42,435 nucleotides of DNA, taken from the NCBI GenBank assembly GCA_016218495.1, contig JACRDU010000062.1, positions 1 through 42,435 of the forward strand, given 5' to 3'. The position numbers and the translations under genes were made by a program. The DNA is from Elusimicrobiota bacterium (GTDB lineage: Bacteria; Elusimicrobiota; Elusimicrobia; UBA1565). The notes below the pieces were generated by a model that had not been told where the DNA came from, searched no databases, and saw only the letters and a list, made by a program, of their open reading frames with translations. Position 1 is the stretch's first letter; the number at the start of each line of letters is the position of its first letter. Below, in pieces: positions 16,265 to 23,592 of this stretch.

Positions 16265-16573
16265 CTACGTTCGGTTTGGGTCGCCAGCCGGGGCGTTCGT
16301 AGCGCGGGTATGGTGCGCAAACCAAGCCTGTACGACCTCGGGGGAATTGGCGACCCCCGCCAGGAGATCGAACATCTTCCGCTCCTTGGCATTCAGCCCG
16401 AGGGGTTCCGCCCAACGGGCCAGGTCCTTCATGGGCGGCCCAGCCTGGCCGTTGGCGACCCGGTAGGCGAACGAGTGGGACTTGCCCAGGCCGATGGCCA
16501 GGGCGTACGCGCGCAGGGTCATGCCCCGGCGCGCCAGCGCCTCCCGCAGGAAGGTTCCGAAGGTCTCCGCCAT
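16265..16573 (-). CDS. XRE-like HTH regulator (copy 2)
   Basis: A 102-aa paralogue of the regulator at 13153-13449. The HTH region is TLRAYALAIGLGKSHSFAYR, followed by a helical part ending in NSPEVVQAWFAHH. Like copy 1 it is divergent from a signal-peptide protein (16754-18613) with an inverted repeat in the gap. It lies 84 bases downstream of the metallopeptidase start on the same strand, but that gene reads away from it, so they are not an upstream-regulator pair in a strict sense. Its targets are probably the divergent genes. Confidence 0.78.
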   Translation of the reverse strand: MAETFGTFLREALARRGMTLRAYALAIGLGKSHSFAYRVANGQAGPPMKDLARWAEPLGLNAKERKMFDLLAGVANSPEVVQAWFAHHTRATNAPAGDPNRT

Positions 16574-16615
16574 CCTCCGATCCTACCCGCGGGATCCTCG
16601 GCGGCACGCCCCGGC

Positions 16616-16634
16616 CTTGTTTTCACCAAACAAG
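16616..16634. promoter_or_regulatory. Inverted repeat, candidate operator of XRE copy 2
   Basis: Perfect seven-base arms CTTGTTT (16616-16622) and AAACAAG (16628-16634) with a five-base spacer. It lies 43 bases before the regulator start and 58 bases upstream of the divergent gene's -35 box. Confidence 0.45.
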
Positions 16635-16691
16635 TGCAAACATGGACGGCGGGGGAGGGGACGCTCATGCCAACGCGTAGGATGGGACGGA

Positions 16692-16720
16692 TTGCATTAT
16701 CGGGAGAAAATGCGTATAAT
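16692..16720 (+). promoter_or_regulatory. Promoter of the 619-aa exported protein
   Basis: -35 TTGCAT (16692-16697) and -10 TATAAT (16715-16720) with a 17-base spacer. The start codon lies 33 bases downstream. Confidence 0.75.
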
Positions 16721-16753
16721 CGCGCCCGTTTCTACCCCTCACCTATCCTCCCT

Positions 16754-18613
16754 ATGCGTACCGACGCCGCGAACCGGCTCCCGGAGCCAACCGCCGGGGA
16801 AACCGCCGCCGCCCCGGCCGCCCGCCGCGAAACGGGCTCCTTTCTGGCGCGGATGAGGGACCGCGCGCTGGCCGTCGTCGTCGGCCGTACCCGCTCCGCC
16901 CTGCTGGCGCTCGGCCTGGCCGCGGCCGGCGCCGGCGTCGCTCGGGCCGAGGACGCCGCCCGCATCGAGGCGCCGACGGCCGCGGGAGCCAAGGTCGAGT
17001 TGGTCGCCGCGCCCGCCGCGGAAACCGCGCCCACGCTCCTGCTGGCCCGCGCCGACACAGCGCCCGTCGCCGGAGATGGGAGGGTCGCCGGCGGACGGGG
17101 AGGGGAGGCCCGCGAGACCGCCCCGTACGTCCAGGAGGCCGAGCGCGAGACGGAGACCGTCCTCGCGCGGCTGGAGGCCCGCTATTCCGACGACGAGATG
17201 CGCAAGGTTCTCGCCGATCTGCGCGCACGCCCGGGTTCCCTGGCGCAGGGCGTCCGCGATACGCTGCGGACGATGGATAAGGCCTATCATCCCGACACGA
17301 TTGCGAAGTTCCGCGAGGCGGGCAAGGCCGTGGACGTGTGCTTCTACGACCGGCTTCTCGAACGTCCCGGCGACCTCATGGACCCGATGGACCGTCCGGC
17401 ACCGGACGGTCTGCCGGAGCTGGCCGCCCCGGTCGCTGACCTGTTCCCGAACCGCCTCTACCCGGTCACTGAGGCCAACCTCGGCGAGTTCCTCGACTGG
17501 ACGGCCAACAAGATCCGCTTCACGAAACCGGTCCTCATCGCGCGATGCGACCGCGGCGACTGGGCCTACGTCGATGCCACAGGCGAGCCGGACAAGGCCT
17601 CGATCAACGCCATCCGCCGCGACCAGATCGTGGCGACCAAAGGCGGCAAGGACTCGCGCGGGATGGAGAAAACGGGTTACGAGAAGCGCCTGCGTGCCGA
17701 CCCCCGGGCGCTGGCCGCCTACCTCGCGGCCATCAACAAGTCCGTCGGCGCGGTGCGAGAGAAGGGCGGCAGCCTTCCGGTGAACTGGCCGGGCAAGCTC
17801 GCCTTCCACCTGGGCACCGCCGCCCTCGTCGGCTCCGGCGCCGTCGACGCCGGGAAGATGACCGACGCCGACCTTTTCCAGCTCTCCGACGAGTTCGGGT
17901 TCCTCGCGCAGGCGGCCGCGGCGCCCGGGTCCCGCCATCCGGTGGCCGTGCTCGCCTTCGTCGACCGCCCCGACGCTTCGATGGTCAAGGACCTCGTCGC
18001 CGCGGTCGGCCCCGAGGCGGAGATCGCCAAGGACGCCGTGCGCTCGACGCTGCCGGTCGGATCCGAGCCGGGATCGCCGCTCCACGTCCGCTACCAGGCG
18101 CAGTTCGCCTGGGAAAACGCACCCGCGCTGCTGTCCGCCGCCGCCGCACGCGGCCCGGAGCACCGCCTCGCCGCGTCGAAGGCCTTGCGTCAGGTCGCCG
18201 GCCAGGCGCGCATGGTGGCCGCCTACATGGGCGAGTTGGACCGCGCCACGGCGGAAGCCTACGGCCTGTCCTGGACGCCCGCCCTGGAAGCCGCCGCGAA
18301 GGCGGCCCCGCGCGGGGCCCTGCGCCACGTCGCTGCCAACCTGCGCGCGAGCAAGGAAGACCTCGACGGGTGGGGGAGCACCAACCGCGTCGTGGCCCTG
18401 AACGAACATGGCAAGGTGTTGGAAAAGGCGTTTTACGCTTGGCGCGACGCGTCGGCGAACCAGAAAGCCGCCCGCGCTGCGGAGTTATTGGCGATCGCCA
18501 AAGAGGAACGGATGATCATCATGGAGCTCCAGCCCGGCGACTACACCAAAGAAGAGGTGGGGAGAATGCTGGCCGTCCTGGAAAAGATGGAGCGTAAGGT
18601 CAACGGTTCCTAG
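16754..18613 (+). CDS. Large exported protein of unknown function
   Basis: A 619-aa protein. A long basic N-region is followed by a hydrophobic helix and an AxA site (SALLALGLAAAGAGVARAED, about residues 51-70), so it is exported or membrane-tethered. The rest is a long alpha-helical, Ala-rich soluble region. One segment, TMDKAYHPDTIAKFREAG, has the HPD tripeptide (His179-Pro-Asp) between two helices, as in J-domains, although the rest of that fold is not clear. The start at 16754 is fixed by a strong promoter just upstream; a longer open frame back to 15737 runs antisense through other genes and is rejected. No family recognised. Confidence 0.75.
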   Translation: MRTDAANRLPEPTAGETAAAPAARRETGSFLARMRDRALAVVVGRTRSALLALGLAAAGAGVARAEDAARIEAPTAAGAKVELVAAPAAETAPTLLLARADTAPVAGDGRVAGGRGGEARETAPYVQEAERETETVLARLEARYSDDEMRKVLADLRARPGSLAQGVRDTLRTMDKAYHPDTIAKFREAGKAVDVCFYDRLLERPGDLMDPMDRPAPDGLPELAAPVADLFPNRLYPVTEANLGEFLDWTANKIRFTKPVLIARCDRGDWAYVDATGEPDKASINAIRRDQIVATKGGKDSRGMEKTGYEKRLRADPRALAAYLAAINKSVGAVREKGGSLPVNWPGKLAFHLGTAALVGSGAVDAGKMTDADLFQLSDEFGFLAQAAAAPGSRHPVAVLAFVDRPDASMVKDLVAAVGPEAEIAKDAVRSTLPVGSEPGSPLHVRYQAQFAWENAPALLSAAAARGPEHRLAASKALRQVAGQARMVAAYMGELDRATAEAYGLSWTPALEAAAKAAPRGALRHVAANLRASKEDLDGWGSTNRVVALNEHGKVLEKAFYAWRDASANQKAARAAELLAIAKEERMIIMELQPGDYTKEEVGRMLAVLEKMERKVNGS

Positions 18614-18619
18614 CAGTCC

Positions 18620-18647
18620 GCCGCCCGGCCGGATATTCGCGGGCGGC
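18620..18647 (+). terminator. Hairpin after the 619-aa gene
   Basis: Arms GCCGCCCG (18620-18627) and CGGGCGGC (18640-18647), followed by CCGAATATTTG. It lies directly after the stop codon. There is no proper T-run, so the call is tentative. Confidence 0.4.
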
Positions 18648-18703
18648 CCGAATATTTGCCCCCCGCGGTGGGATATGGCAGCATGGGAAGGATTAATCCG
18701 CCT

Positions 18704-19990
18704 ATGTCCCTCGAATCCACCCGCCCCCAGGAGGTTCCCGCGCCGGATACCGACGGCCGGAAGGCTCCGTCACCCGAACTCGTCGCGGCCCAACTCGCCA
18801 CCGCCCGCCGCGTGGCCGCCATGGCCGACCGCGAGCAGGAAGAATCGCGCAAGGAGGCCCTGGCGGGCGCAGAAGGGGACGGCTTGCCAGCCGTTCCAGT
18901 GAATACCCCAGAGCAACCGGGGCGAACGCGCTCGACGGCTGACAAGGTAGACTCCCTCGGGTCCGACGAGGATATTGTGAGTGCGTCCGACCAGGCGGAT
19001 AAGCGGCAAGAACAGCGACTCCCCGCCGATTCGGTCAAGCAGGAAATGAAGATGGCGCGTCAGAGTGAGAATCTCGATCGCTATTCAGCTTTGCGCTCTG
19101 CCATGGACGCCCTCGGCCCCGAGAAGGCGGCCGAGGTGAGGGCCCAGGCGGCGCTGGCGAAGAAGTCCCAGCCGGAGCTGTACGCGGGCGTGTCCCAGGA
19201 GGCCGTGGAGATGGCGGTACTGGTGGCCGGCGCCCCCTTCCTGCGCGAGGGGCTGTCCGGGGACGCCGCCGCCAAATTCGACAAGGCCGTCGGCTCAATC
19301 GAGGCGGCCGGCGACGCCAAGTTCCGCGAGATGGTGGCCAAGCTGCGTTCGCCCGACGACCGCCGGACGGTCACGGAGGCCTACGAGGAGGCGAAGGCCG
19401 CCGCCGAGCGGGAAGGGAGGCCCTTCGCGCCGGCGATTTCCGACGACGCGAAGCGCCTGGTCATCGCCGACCCGCTGCGCCAGGGCGTCCCCGGCCAGCG
19501 CTTCGAGGTGCGCCCCGACGGCCGCCTCTCCCGCAAGTCCGGCAAGATGGAGGTCGTCCCGCCGGGGGACCGGGAACAGGCCAAGGGCCTGCTGGAGGTG
19601 TCCGCGCTGGTGCGCCGCCACCCGTTCGACGCCGTCCCGGAGCCGTTCTGGCGGCAGGTGATCGCGGCGGTCAACCGGCCCACGGTCCGGGAGCAGTACG
19701 GTCCGCCCGGGGCCATGCTGCGCGACGGGTTCGACCTCGCCAAGGGCGCCGACGCCCACAACGTCGCCGTCCTTTGCCAGGCCGGGGAACAATTGCTGGA
19801 GACCCGGCTGTTCGCCGACGCGGACTCCGGCAGCCCGGCCCCCGCCGAAGACCTGCGCGACGGCGAACCGCGGGCGCGGTGGCAGGAGTTCCAGGAGCGG
19901 GCGGCCGCCACCAGCATGACCGTCGAACTGCGCCGGCGCCTGGCGGCGCGGGGGAAGAAGGAGCCCGGGACGCCGAAGGCCGCCGCGTAG
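18704..19990 (+). CDS. 428-aa helical protein of unknown function
   Basis: No signal peptide, membrane helix or catalytic motif is visible. Residues 1-120 are polar, rich in Pro, Glu and Ser, and probably disordered. Residues 120-260 are predicted strongly helical (KAAEVRAQAALAKKSQPELY, EAYEEAKAAAEREGR). The rest contains a beta-like patch (GQRFEVRPDGRLSRKSGKME) and more helices. The start at 18704 follows a TTAATCC element ten bases upstream, similar to other genes in this island. Its position between an exported protein and a pilin-like gene suggests a shared role, which remains unproven. Confidence 0.68.
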   Translation: MSLESTRPQEVPAPDTDGRKAPSPELVAAQLATARRVAAMADREQEESRKEALAGAEGDGLPAVPVNTPEQPGRTRSTADKVDSLGSDEDIVSASDQADKRQEQRLPADSVKQEMKMARQSENLDRYSALRSAMDALGPEKAAEVRAQAALAKKSQPELYAGVSQEAVEMAVLVAGAPFLREGLSGDAAAKFDKAVGSIEAAGDAKFREMVAKLRSPDDRRTVTEAYEEAKAAAEREGRPFAPAISDDAKRLVIADPLRQGVPGQRFEVRPDGRLSRKSGKMEVVPPGDREQAKGLLEVSALVRRHPFDAVPEPFWRQVIAAVNRPTVREQYGPPGAMLRDGFDLAKGADAHNVAVLCQAGEQLLETRLFADADSGSPAPAEDLRDGEPRARWQEFQERAAATSMTVELRRRLAARGKKEPGTPKAAA

Positions 19991-20013
19991 GCGGCCCCGC
20001 GCGCACGAAAAAG

Positions 20014-20031
20014 GAGGGTTGGCGCCCTCCC
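20014..20031 (-). terminator. Hairpin with T-run on the minus strand
   Basis: Arms GGAGGG (20014-20019) and CCCTCC (20026-20031) with a six-base loop. The plus strand has AAAAA just before it, so on the minus strand the stem is followed by TTTTT. No minus-strand gene was seen upstream of it, so it may act on the plus strand with less efficiency or stop antisense transcription. Confidence 0.4.
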
Positions 20032-20120
20032 CGGTGGTCCTCTTGGACGACCTGCCCGAAGGCAGGCCGCGCCCGCATTATCGCCGGGAGCGGCATGACG
20101 TCAAATTTCCCGCCGCCGTT

Positions 20121-20149
20121 TTGATTATCGGCGCCGTTCGCGCTATAAT
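20121..20149 (+). promoter_or_regulatory. Promoter of the pilin-like gene
   Basis: -35 TTGATT (20121-20126) and -10 TATAAT (20144-20149) with a 17-base spacer. A TTAACC element lies at about 20158-20163 near the expected transcription start. Confidence 0.82.
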
Positions 20150-20178
20150 CGTCGGTATTAACCGTTGATTCCACCAAG

Positions 20179-20748
20179 ATGCGAAAGGCATTCCTGCTCC
20201 TGGCCGCTGCCGCGTGCTCCGCGACGTTCTCCCAAGCGGCCGCAGACGACGCGCCGCCGGCGCTCCTGGAGCGCCCCGCTGTGCCGACGGACGAGCGGAT
20301 CGGCCAACTCCGCCGGATCTCCGACTCCCAATCCGGGAACCCGAGCCTCGGCAACGCGGGCAACGCCGCGGCCGACGCAGCGTTCGCCCAAGCGCAGGCG
20401 GACAACGCGGCCAAGGCGTCCGCGAACGACATGACGTCGGCGAACTTCACGATCAGCGCGGGGGACTTCAACCTCCTCAGGAACAAAAACGGGACGGCCG
20501 ACGTGACGGGCGGCGGCATCAAGAACGTGAACTCGCTGGCAGCCCGGATCGTCCGCCTGGCGATGATCGTCCTGGCCCTGCTGTGCACGCTCATCATGGC
20601 GGCGGGCGGCATGATCATGACGTTCACCTCGTTCAACGAAGACGCGAAGGCGAAGGGGAAGACCATGATATTCTATAGCCTGGTGGGATTGTTCACCGCG
20701 CTCTCGTCCTACGCGCTGGTGGTGACCGTCGGGTGGGTGCTCGGGTAG
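20179..20748 (+). CDS. VirB2-like type IV secretion pilin-type protein
   Basis: A 189-aa protein. A signal peptide (MRKAFLLLAAAACSATFSQA) is followed by a polar 100-residue segment. Two membrane helices close it: about 127-149 (LAMIVLALLCTLIMAAGGMI) and 163-186 (MIFYSLVGLFTALSSYALVV), joined by a short charged loop with NEDAKAKGK. This helix-loop-helix plan, with a lysine-rich cytoplasmic loop, matches VirB2/TrbC-like pilins and the related T4SS pilin families. The N-terminal extension is longer than in classical VirB2. It could supply the pilus of a reduced secretion system, but no VirB4 or other channel gene is in the window. Confidence 0.68.
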   Translation: MRKAFLLLAAAACSATFSQAAADDAPPALLERPAVPTDERIGQLRRISDSQSGNPSLGNAGNAAADAAFAQAQADNAAKASANDMTSANFTISAGDFNLLRNKNGTADVTGGGIKNVNSLAARIVRLAMIVLALLCTLIMAAGGMIMTFTSFNEDAKAKGKTMIFYSLVGLFTALSSYALVVTVGWVLG

Positions 20749-20784
20749 CCGCCGTCTTTCCAACCGCATCCTAACCTCCCGACG

Positions 20785-22458
20785 ATGGACCTGGCCGAAG
20801 AGACGGAACTGGTGGACTGGTACCTCGCCAACCGCGACCGCGGGGAGTTCCTGACCGCCGGGACGATGAGGTACCCGCTTCCGAACGGCTTGGCCCCCGG
20901 CGCCTTCGTGGAGGCGGTGAAATCGGTCATGGCCTGGGAGAGGATCTTCAAGGAACGTTGCGCCGGATTCGTCGGCGGTGCCGCCTGGCGGGCTGTGGAG
21001 GAGGCCCGGGCCGCCAGCCTCGGCGTCGAACAGATCGCGCTGTGGCGGACGGGCGAGCATCCCGGCGCCGACCGGATCGGGACGATGATGGACGCGTTCG
21101 CGCGGCTCGCCGGCCTCGACCCCGACGAGGCGTTCCCGGGCGAACGCCGGCTGCCGAGCGGGCCGTACTTTGCCTCCTTGGGCGCGCTGGATCCCGTATC
21201 CTTCTGCCAAGTCCGGTTCTACCTGGGGTGGACGGACGCGGAGGGCCGGCGCCAGGAGCCGCCGTTCCCGTTCGGCGGCGCCCCGGACCGAGCGCGGATC
21301 CGCGAGTTGGTCCTGGCCGATCGGCCCCGGCGCTTCCTCCCAGCGGCGGCGGGCCCCGCCTGCGGGCCGGATCCGCTCGCCGCCATCGTCGGCGACGCGG
21401 TCGCGGAGGCGGCCGCCGACCCGGGCGCCCCGGGCTTGGACCGCGACCCCGCGTTCCTCGCCGACGTGCTCCGGACATCGGCGGAAACCTCCGGCGCGGT
21501 CCAGGAGTGCGCCGCGCTGCTGTGCTCGCTGGAGTTCCGGGACGACTGGCACCGCGAGGCCGCGCCCCACGCCCCGCGATTCCGGATCCCGTTGCTGTTC
21601 GCCATGCTCCGGCGCCGGGTCGCGGACGGCCGGGGCGCAGGTGCGCTCCGCCGCGCGCTCCGGGTCGCCGGACGGCGGGACGGGGGCGGCCCGGCGGCCG
21701 GATGGCTGTTCCCGGAGCCTGACGGGACGTTCCCGGCCCTGCCAGGACGGGCTGATCGCTGGTGCTTCGCCCCGTCGCGCTTCTGGGTTCCGCTGGAGGG
21801 CCAGGACGCCGACACGGAGGCGGATCAGGCCGCGGACGGCTTCCAAACGCGGACGGACATGGCGGAGCGGATCCTTGCCGACGAACGCTACGAGGCCCTG
21901 GCGCTGGAGACGGCCCTCCATTGGCGAGTTTCCCTCTTTTCCCGGGCGGAGGGCGAGACGACCGACCGCGCCGTGGCCGAGAAGTCGGCCCGCGCCGTCG
22001 TCGCGGGCTGGCTGGCGGCCAAGCCCGGCGCCGACCCGCACGCCGTTCCGGCCGAGGCGGACCTGCTCCTGCGGCGGTTGGCTGGGACCGATCTCGACCC
22101 GAGGGCGGTGGAGCGGTTCGTCCACCTGATCGACGCGACTCCGCTGGGTGATGCCATGGCGGCGCGCTTCGCCGAGCCAGGCAGCCTGGCCGCCGCGCTT
22201 CCCGCAGGATACGTGGGCAGTCTCCGCGGCGGCGTCGTCCTGGGGTTGCTCCAAGGGAGCCTGATCGACGTCCCCCGGGCGCGCGCGTTGGTGTTCCTGC
22301 TCGGCGACCGGCAAGGGGACGCCGCCGTCGCCGCCGAACGGTGGGGACGGGAGACGGGTCGGGAGCGCTGGGAACGCATGCGGCGCAACCTGGACGGGGC
22401 GCACGACCTGCGGGCGCGGATGACCAAGAAGGCGGATGCTCCGCGGCGGCGGAAATAG
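20785..22458 (+). CDS. Giant-paralogue family protein, N-plus-C form
   Basis: A 557-aa protein of unknown function. Residues 26-180 align without a gap in length with residues 36-190 of the 981-aa protein at 23593-26538 (shared GTMRYP, MAGF/CAGF, TMM[DE]AF.RLAGLDP, GWTDA). Residues from about 215 to the end align with 650 onward of that protein (shared ALLCSLEFR, then DATP). The central region of the 981-aa protein is missing here but appears as the next gene. No signal peptide, membrane helix or known catalytic motif is visible. It lies 36 bases after the pilin-like gene with a TAACC element before the ATG, so it may be cotranscribed. Confidence 0.72.
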   Translation: MDLAEETELVDWYLANRDRGEFLTAGTMRYPLPNGLAPGAFVEAVKSVMAWERIFKERCAGFVGGAAWRAVEEARAASLGVEQIALWRTGEHPGADRIGTMMDAFARLAGLDPDEAFPGERRLPSGPYFASLGALDPVSFCQVRFYLGWTDAEGRRQEPPFPFGGAPDRARIRELVLADRPRRFLPAAAGPACGPDPLAAIVGDAVAEAAADPGAPGLDRDPAFLADVLRTSAETSGAVQECAALLCSLEFRDDWHREAAPHAPRFRIPLLFAMLRRRVADGRGAGALRRALRVAGRRDGGGPAAGWLFPEPDGTFPALPGRADRWCFAPSRFWVPLEGQDADTEADQAADGFQTRTDMAERILADERYEALALETALHWRVSLFSRAEGETTDRAVAEKSARAVVAGWLAAKPGADPHAVPAEADLLLRRLAGTDLDPRAVERFVHLIDATPLGDAMAARFAEPGSLAAALPAGYVGSLRGGVVLGLLQGSLIDVPRARALVFLLGDRQGDAAVAAERWGRETGRERWERMRRNLDGAHDLRARMTKKADAPRRRK

Positions 22459-22473
22459 CCATCGACTCGTTTT

Positions 22474-22502
22474 TTGCATGGGCGCGCGGGATGGGGTATC
22501 GT
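22474..22502 (+). promoter_or_regulatory. Promoter of the 319-aa family gene
   Basis: -35 TTGCAT (22474-22479) and a weaker -10 TATCGT (22497-22502) with a 17-base spacer. A TAACG element lies at 22513, 13 bases before the start. Confidence 0.55.
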
Positions 22503-22525
22503 GGGAGGCAGCTAACGCCTTTCCG

Positions 22526-23485
22526 ATGGACGGATCTTTCCTCGCTGCCATCTCGCCCCGCGCCTTCGGGGCGGCCTTGTGCGCGCAGGACATCGCGGCC
22601 ATCCTCGCCGGGCCGCTCGCCTCGGTCCTCGACGACCCCGAGGTGCCGGCGTGTATGCGCGACGCGGGCGCCGTGGCGGCCGCCGCCGCGGCCTGCGCCG
22701 AACTCAACCGGCCGGACCCGGACCGGGCCGGCGAAGGGCTCGCCGCCGCCTCCGCGCTACATCCGGAACTGCGCGTCCCAGGAGCGCTTTGGGCGATGAA
22801 CGCCCGGGCGGAGCCGCTGGTCGCCGCCGCCGGGCCCTACGTCCCGGCCCCCGTGGGCATGGCGTGGCCGGAGGATTTCCTCGTCCCCGGCCGCGACGGC
22901 GGTCCGCGCTGGCTCCCCGAACTGCTGCGGCGGTTCGCCCGCCACGCCGCCGCGCGCCTCAGGTACCCCCGGATCTACGGGCACCGGGCGTCGCTTGACG
23001 CCGCTGGCCGCTGGCGGCGGCTCGCCGTCCCGGCCGACGTCCATGACGGGTTCGGCGAGGATGACGTGGACCGTTTCGCGGAGGCCGCCGTCCCAGCGCT
23101 CGCCGAGGCCGGGTCGACCTATCCGATCCGCTATGCCGACGCCGCGGCCGGGCTCATCCGGGAACAGGCGCCGTCCATCCTGAAGTGCCTGTTCGGGGCG
23201 GACTGCGCGGCGTGGATGGTCAAACGGGCGCAACCGGGATTCGCTGCCGGGTTCGCGCGCTACGCGATCAAGGAGGGTGCCCTGCTGGAACACGCCGATC
23301 CGAAGAAGATTCCCGAGGAATTCCTGTACCATGTCCTCGCCTGCGCCTGCAAGGACACCGTCTGGGCCAACCCCGTCTGGTCCCAAACGGAACGGAGCAC
23401 GATCGGCCGGGCGGCCTTGATCGAACTCGGGCCGGAACGCAGCGCCCTCATGGCCGAGGCGCGGCGGGTGGCCGGGCTCGCGTAG
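22526..23485 (+). CDS. Giant-paralogue family protein, middle-domain form
   Basis: A 319-aa protein that matches the central part of the 981-aa protein downstream. ALHPELR near residue 77 matches LLHPELRAAR near 320 there. AALIELGPERSALMAEARRVAG at its end matches ALFCELGPARSRRKRACEAA near 597-616. The intervening region shares the AAW..[RK]....G[FW][AF].GF pattern. No known family, signal peptide or membrane helix. The start at 22526 was chosen because a promoter and TAAC element lie directly upstream; a start at 22436 would overlap the previous gene. It probably works with the 557-aa protein as a split version of the large one. Confidence 0.7.
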   Translation: MDGSFLAAISPRAFGAALCAQDIAAILAGPLASVLDDPEVPACMRDAGAVAAAAAACAELNRPDPDRAGEGLAAASALHPELRVPGALWAMNARAEPLVAAAGPYVPAPVGMAWPEDFLVPGRDGGPRWLPELLRRFARHAAARLRYPRIYGHRASLDAAGRWRRLAVPADVHDGFGEDDVDRFAEAAVPALAEAGSTYPIRYADAAAGLIREQAPSILKCLFGADCAAWMVKRAQPGFAAGFARYAIKEGALLEHADPKKIPEEFLYHVLACACKDTVWANPVWSQTERSTIGRAALIELGPERSALMAEARRVAGLA

Positions 23486-23534
23486 GCGCGCCGGCGCCGC
23501 AGCCGCGCCCGGCCGCCGTCCGATCGTCCCGTTT

Positions 23535-23563
23535 TTGCCACCAACGGCCATCCTGCATACAAT
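23535..23563 (+). promoter_or_regulatory. Promoter of the 981-aa family gene
   Basis: -35 TTGCCA (23535-23540) and -10 TACAAT (23558-23563) with a 17-base spacer. A TAACC element lies at 23580, 13 bases before the ATG. Confidence 0.72.
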
Positions 23564-23592
23564 CCGGAGCGCCACGACCTAACCGACCCCCG

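Noticed and set aside
15737-16753. Long N-terminal extension of the 619-aa protein
   Set aside because: It runs antisense through the metallopeptidase and XRE genes and past a strong promoter at 16692-16720.
20158-22707. 849-aa open frame antisense to the pilin and 557-aa genes
   Set aside because: Arg/Gly/Pro-rich shadow without motifs; the plus-strand genes have promoters and homologous neighbours.
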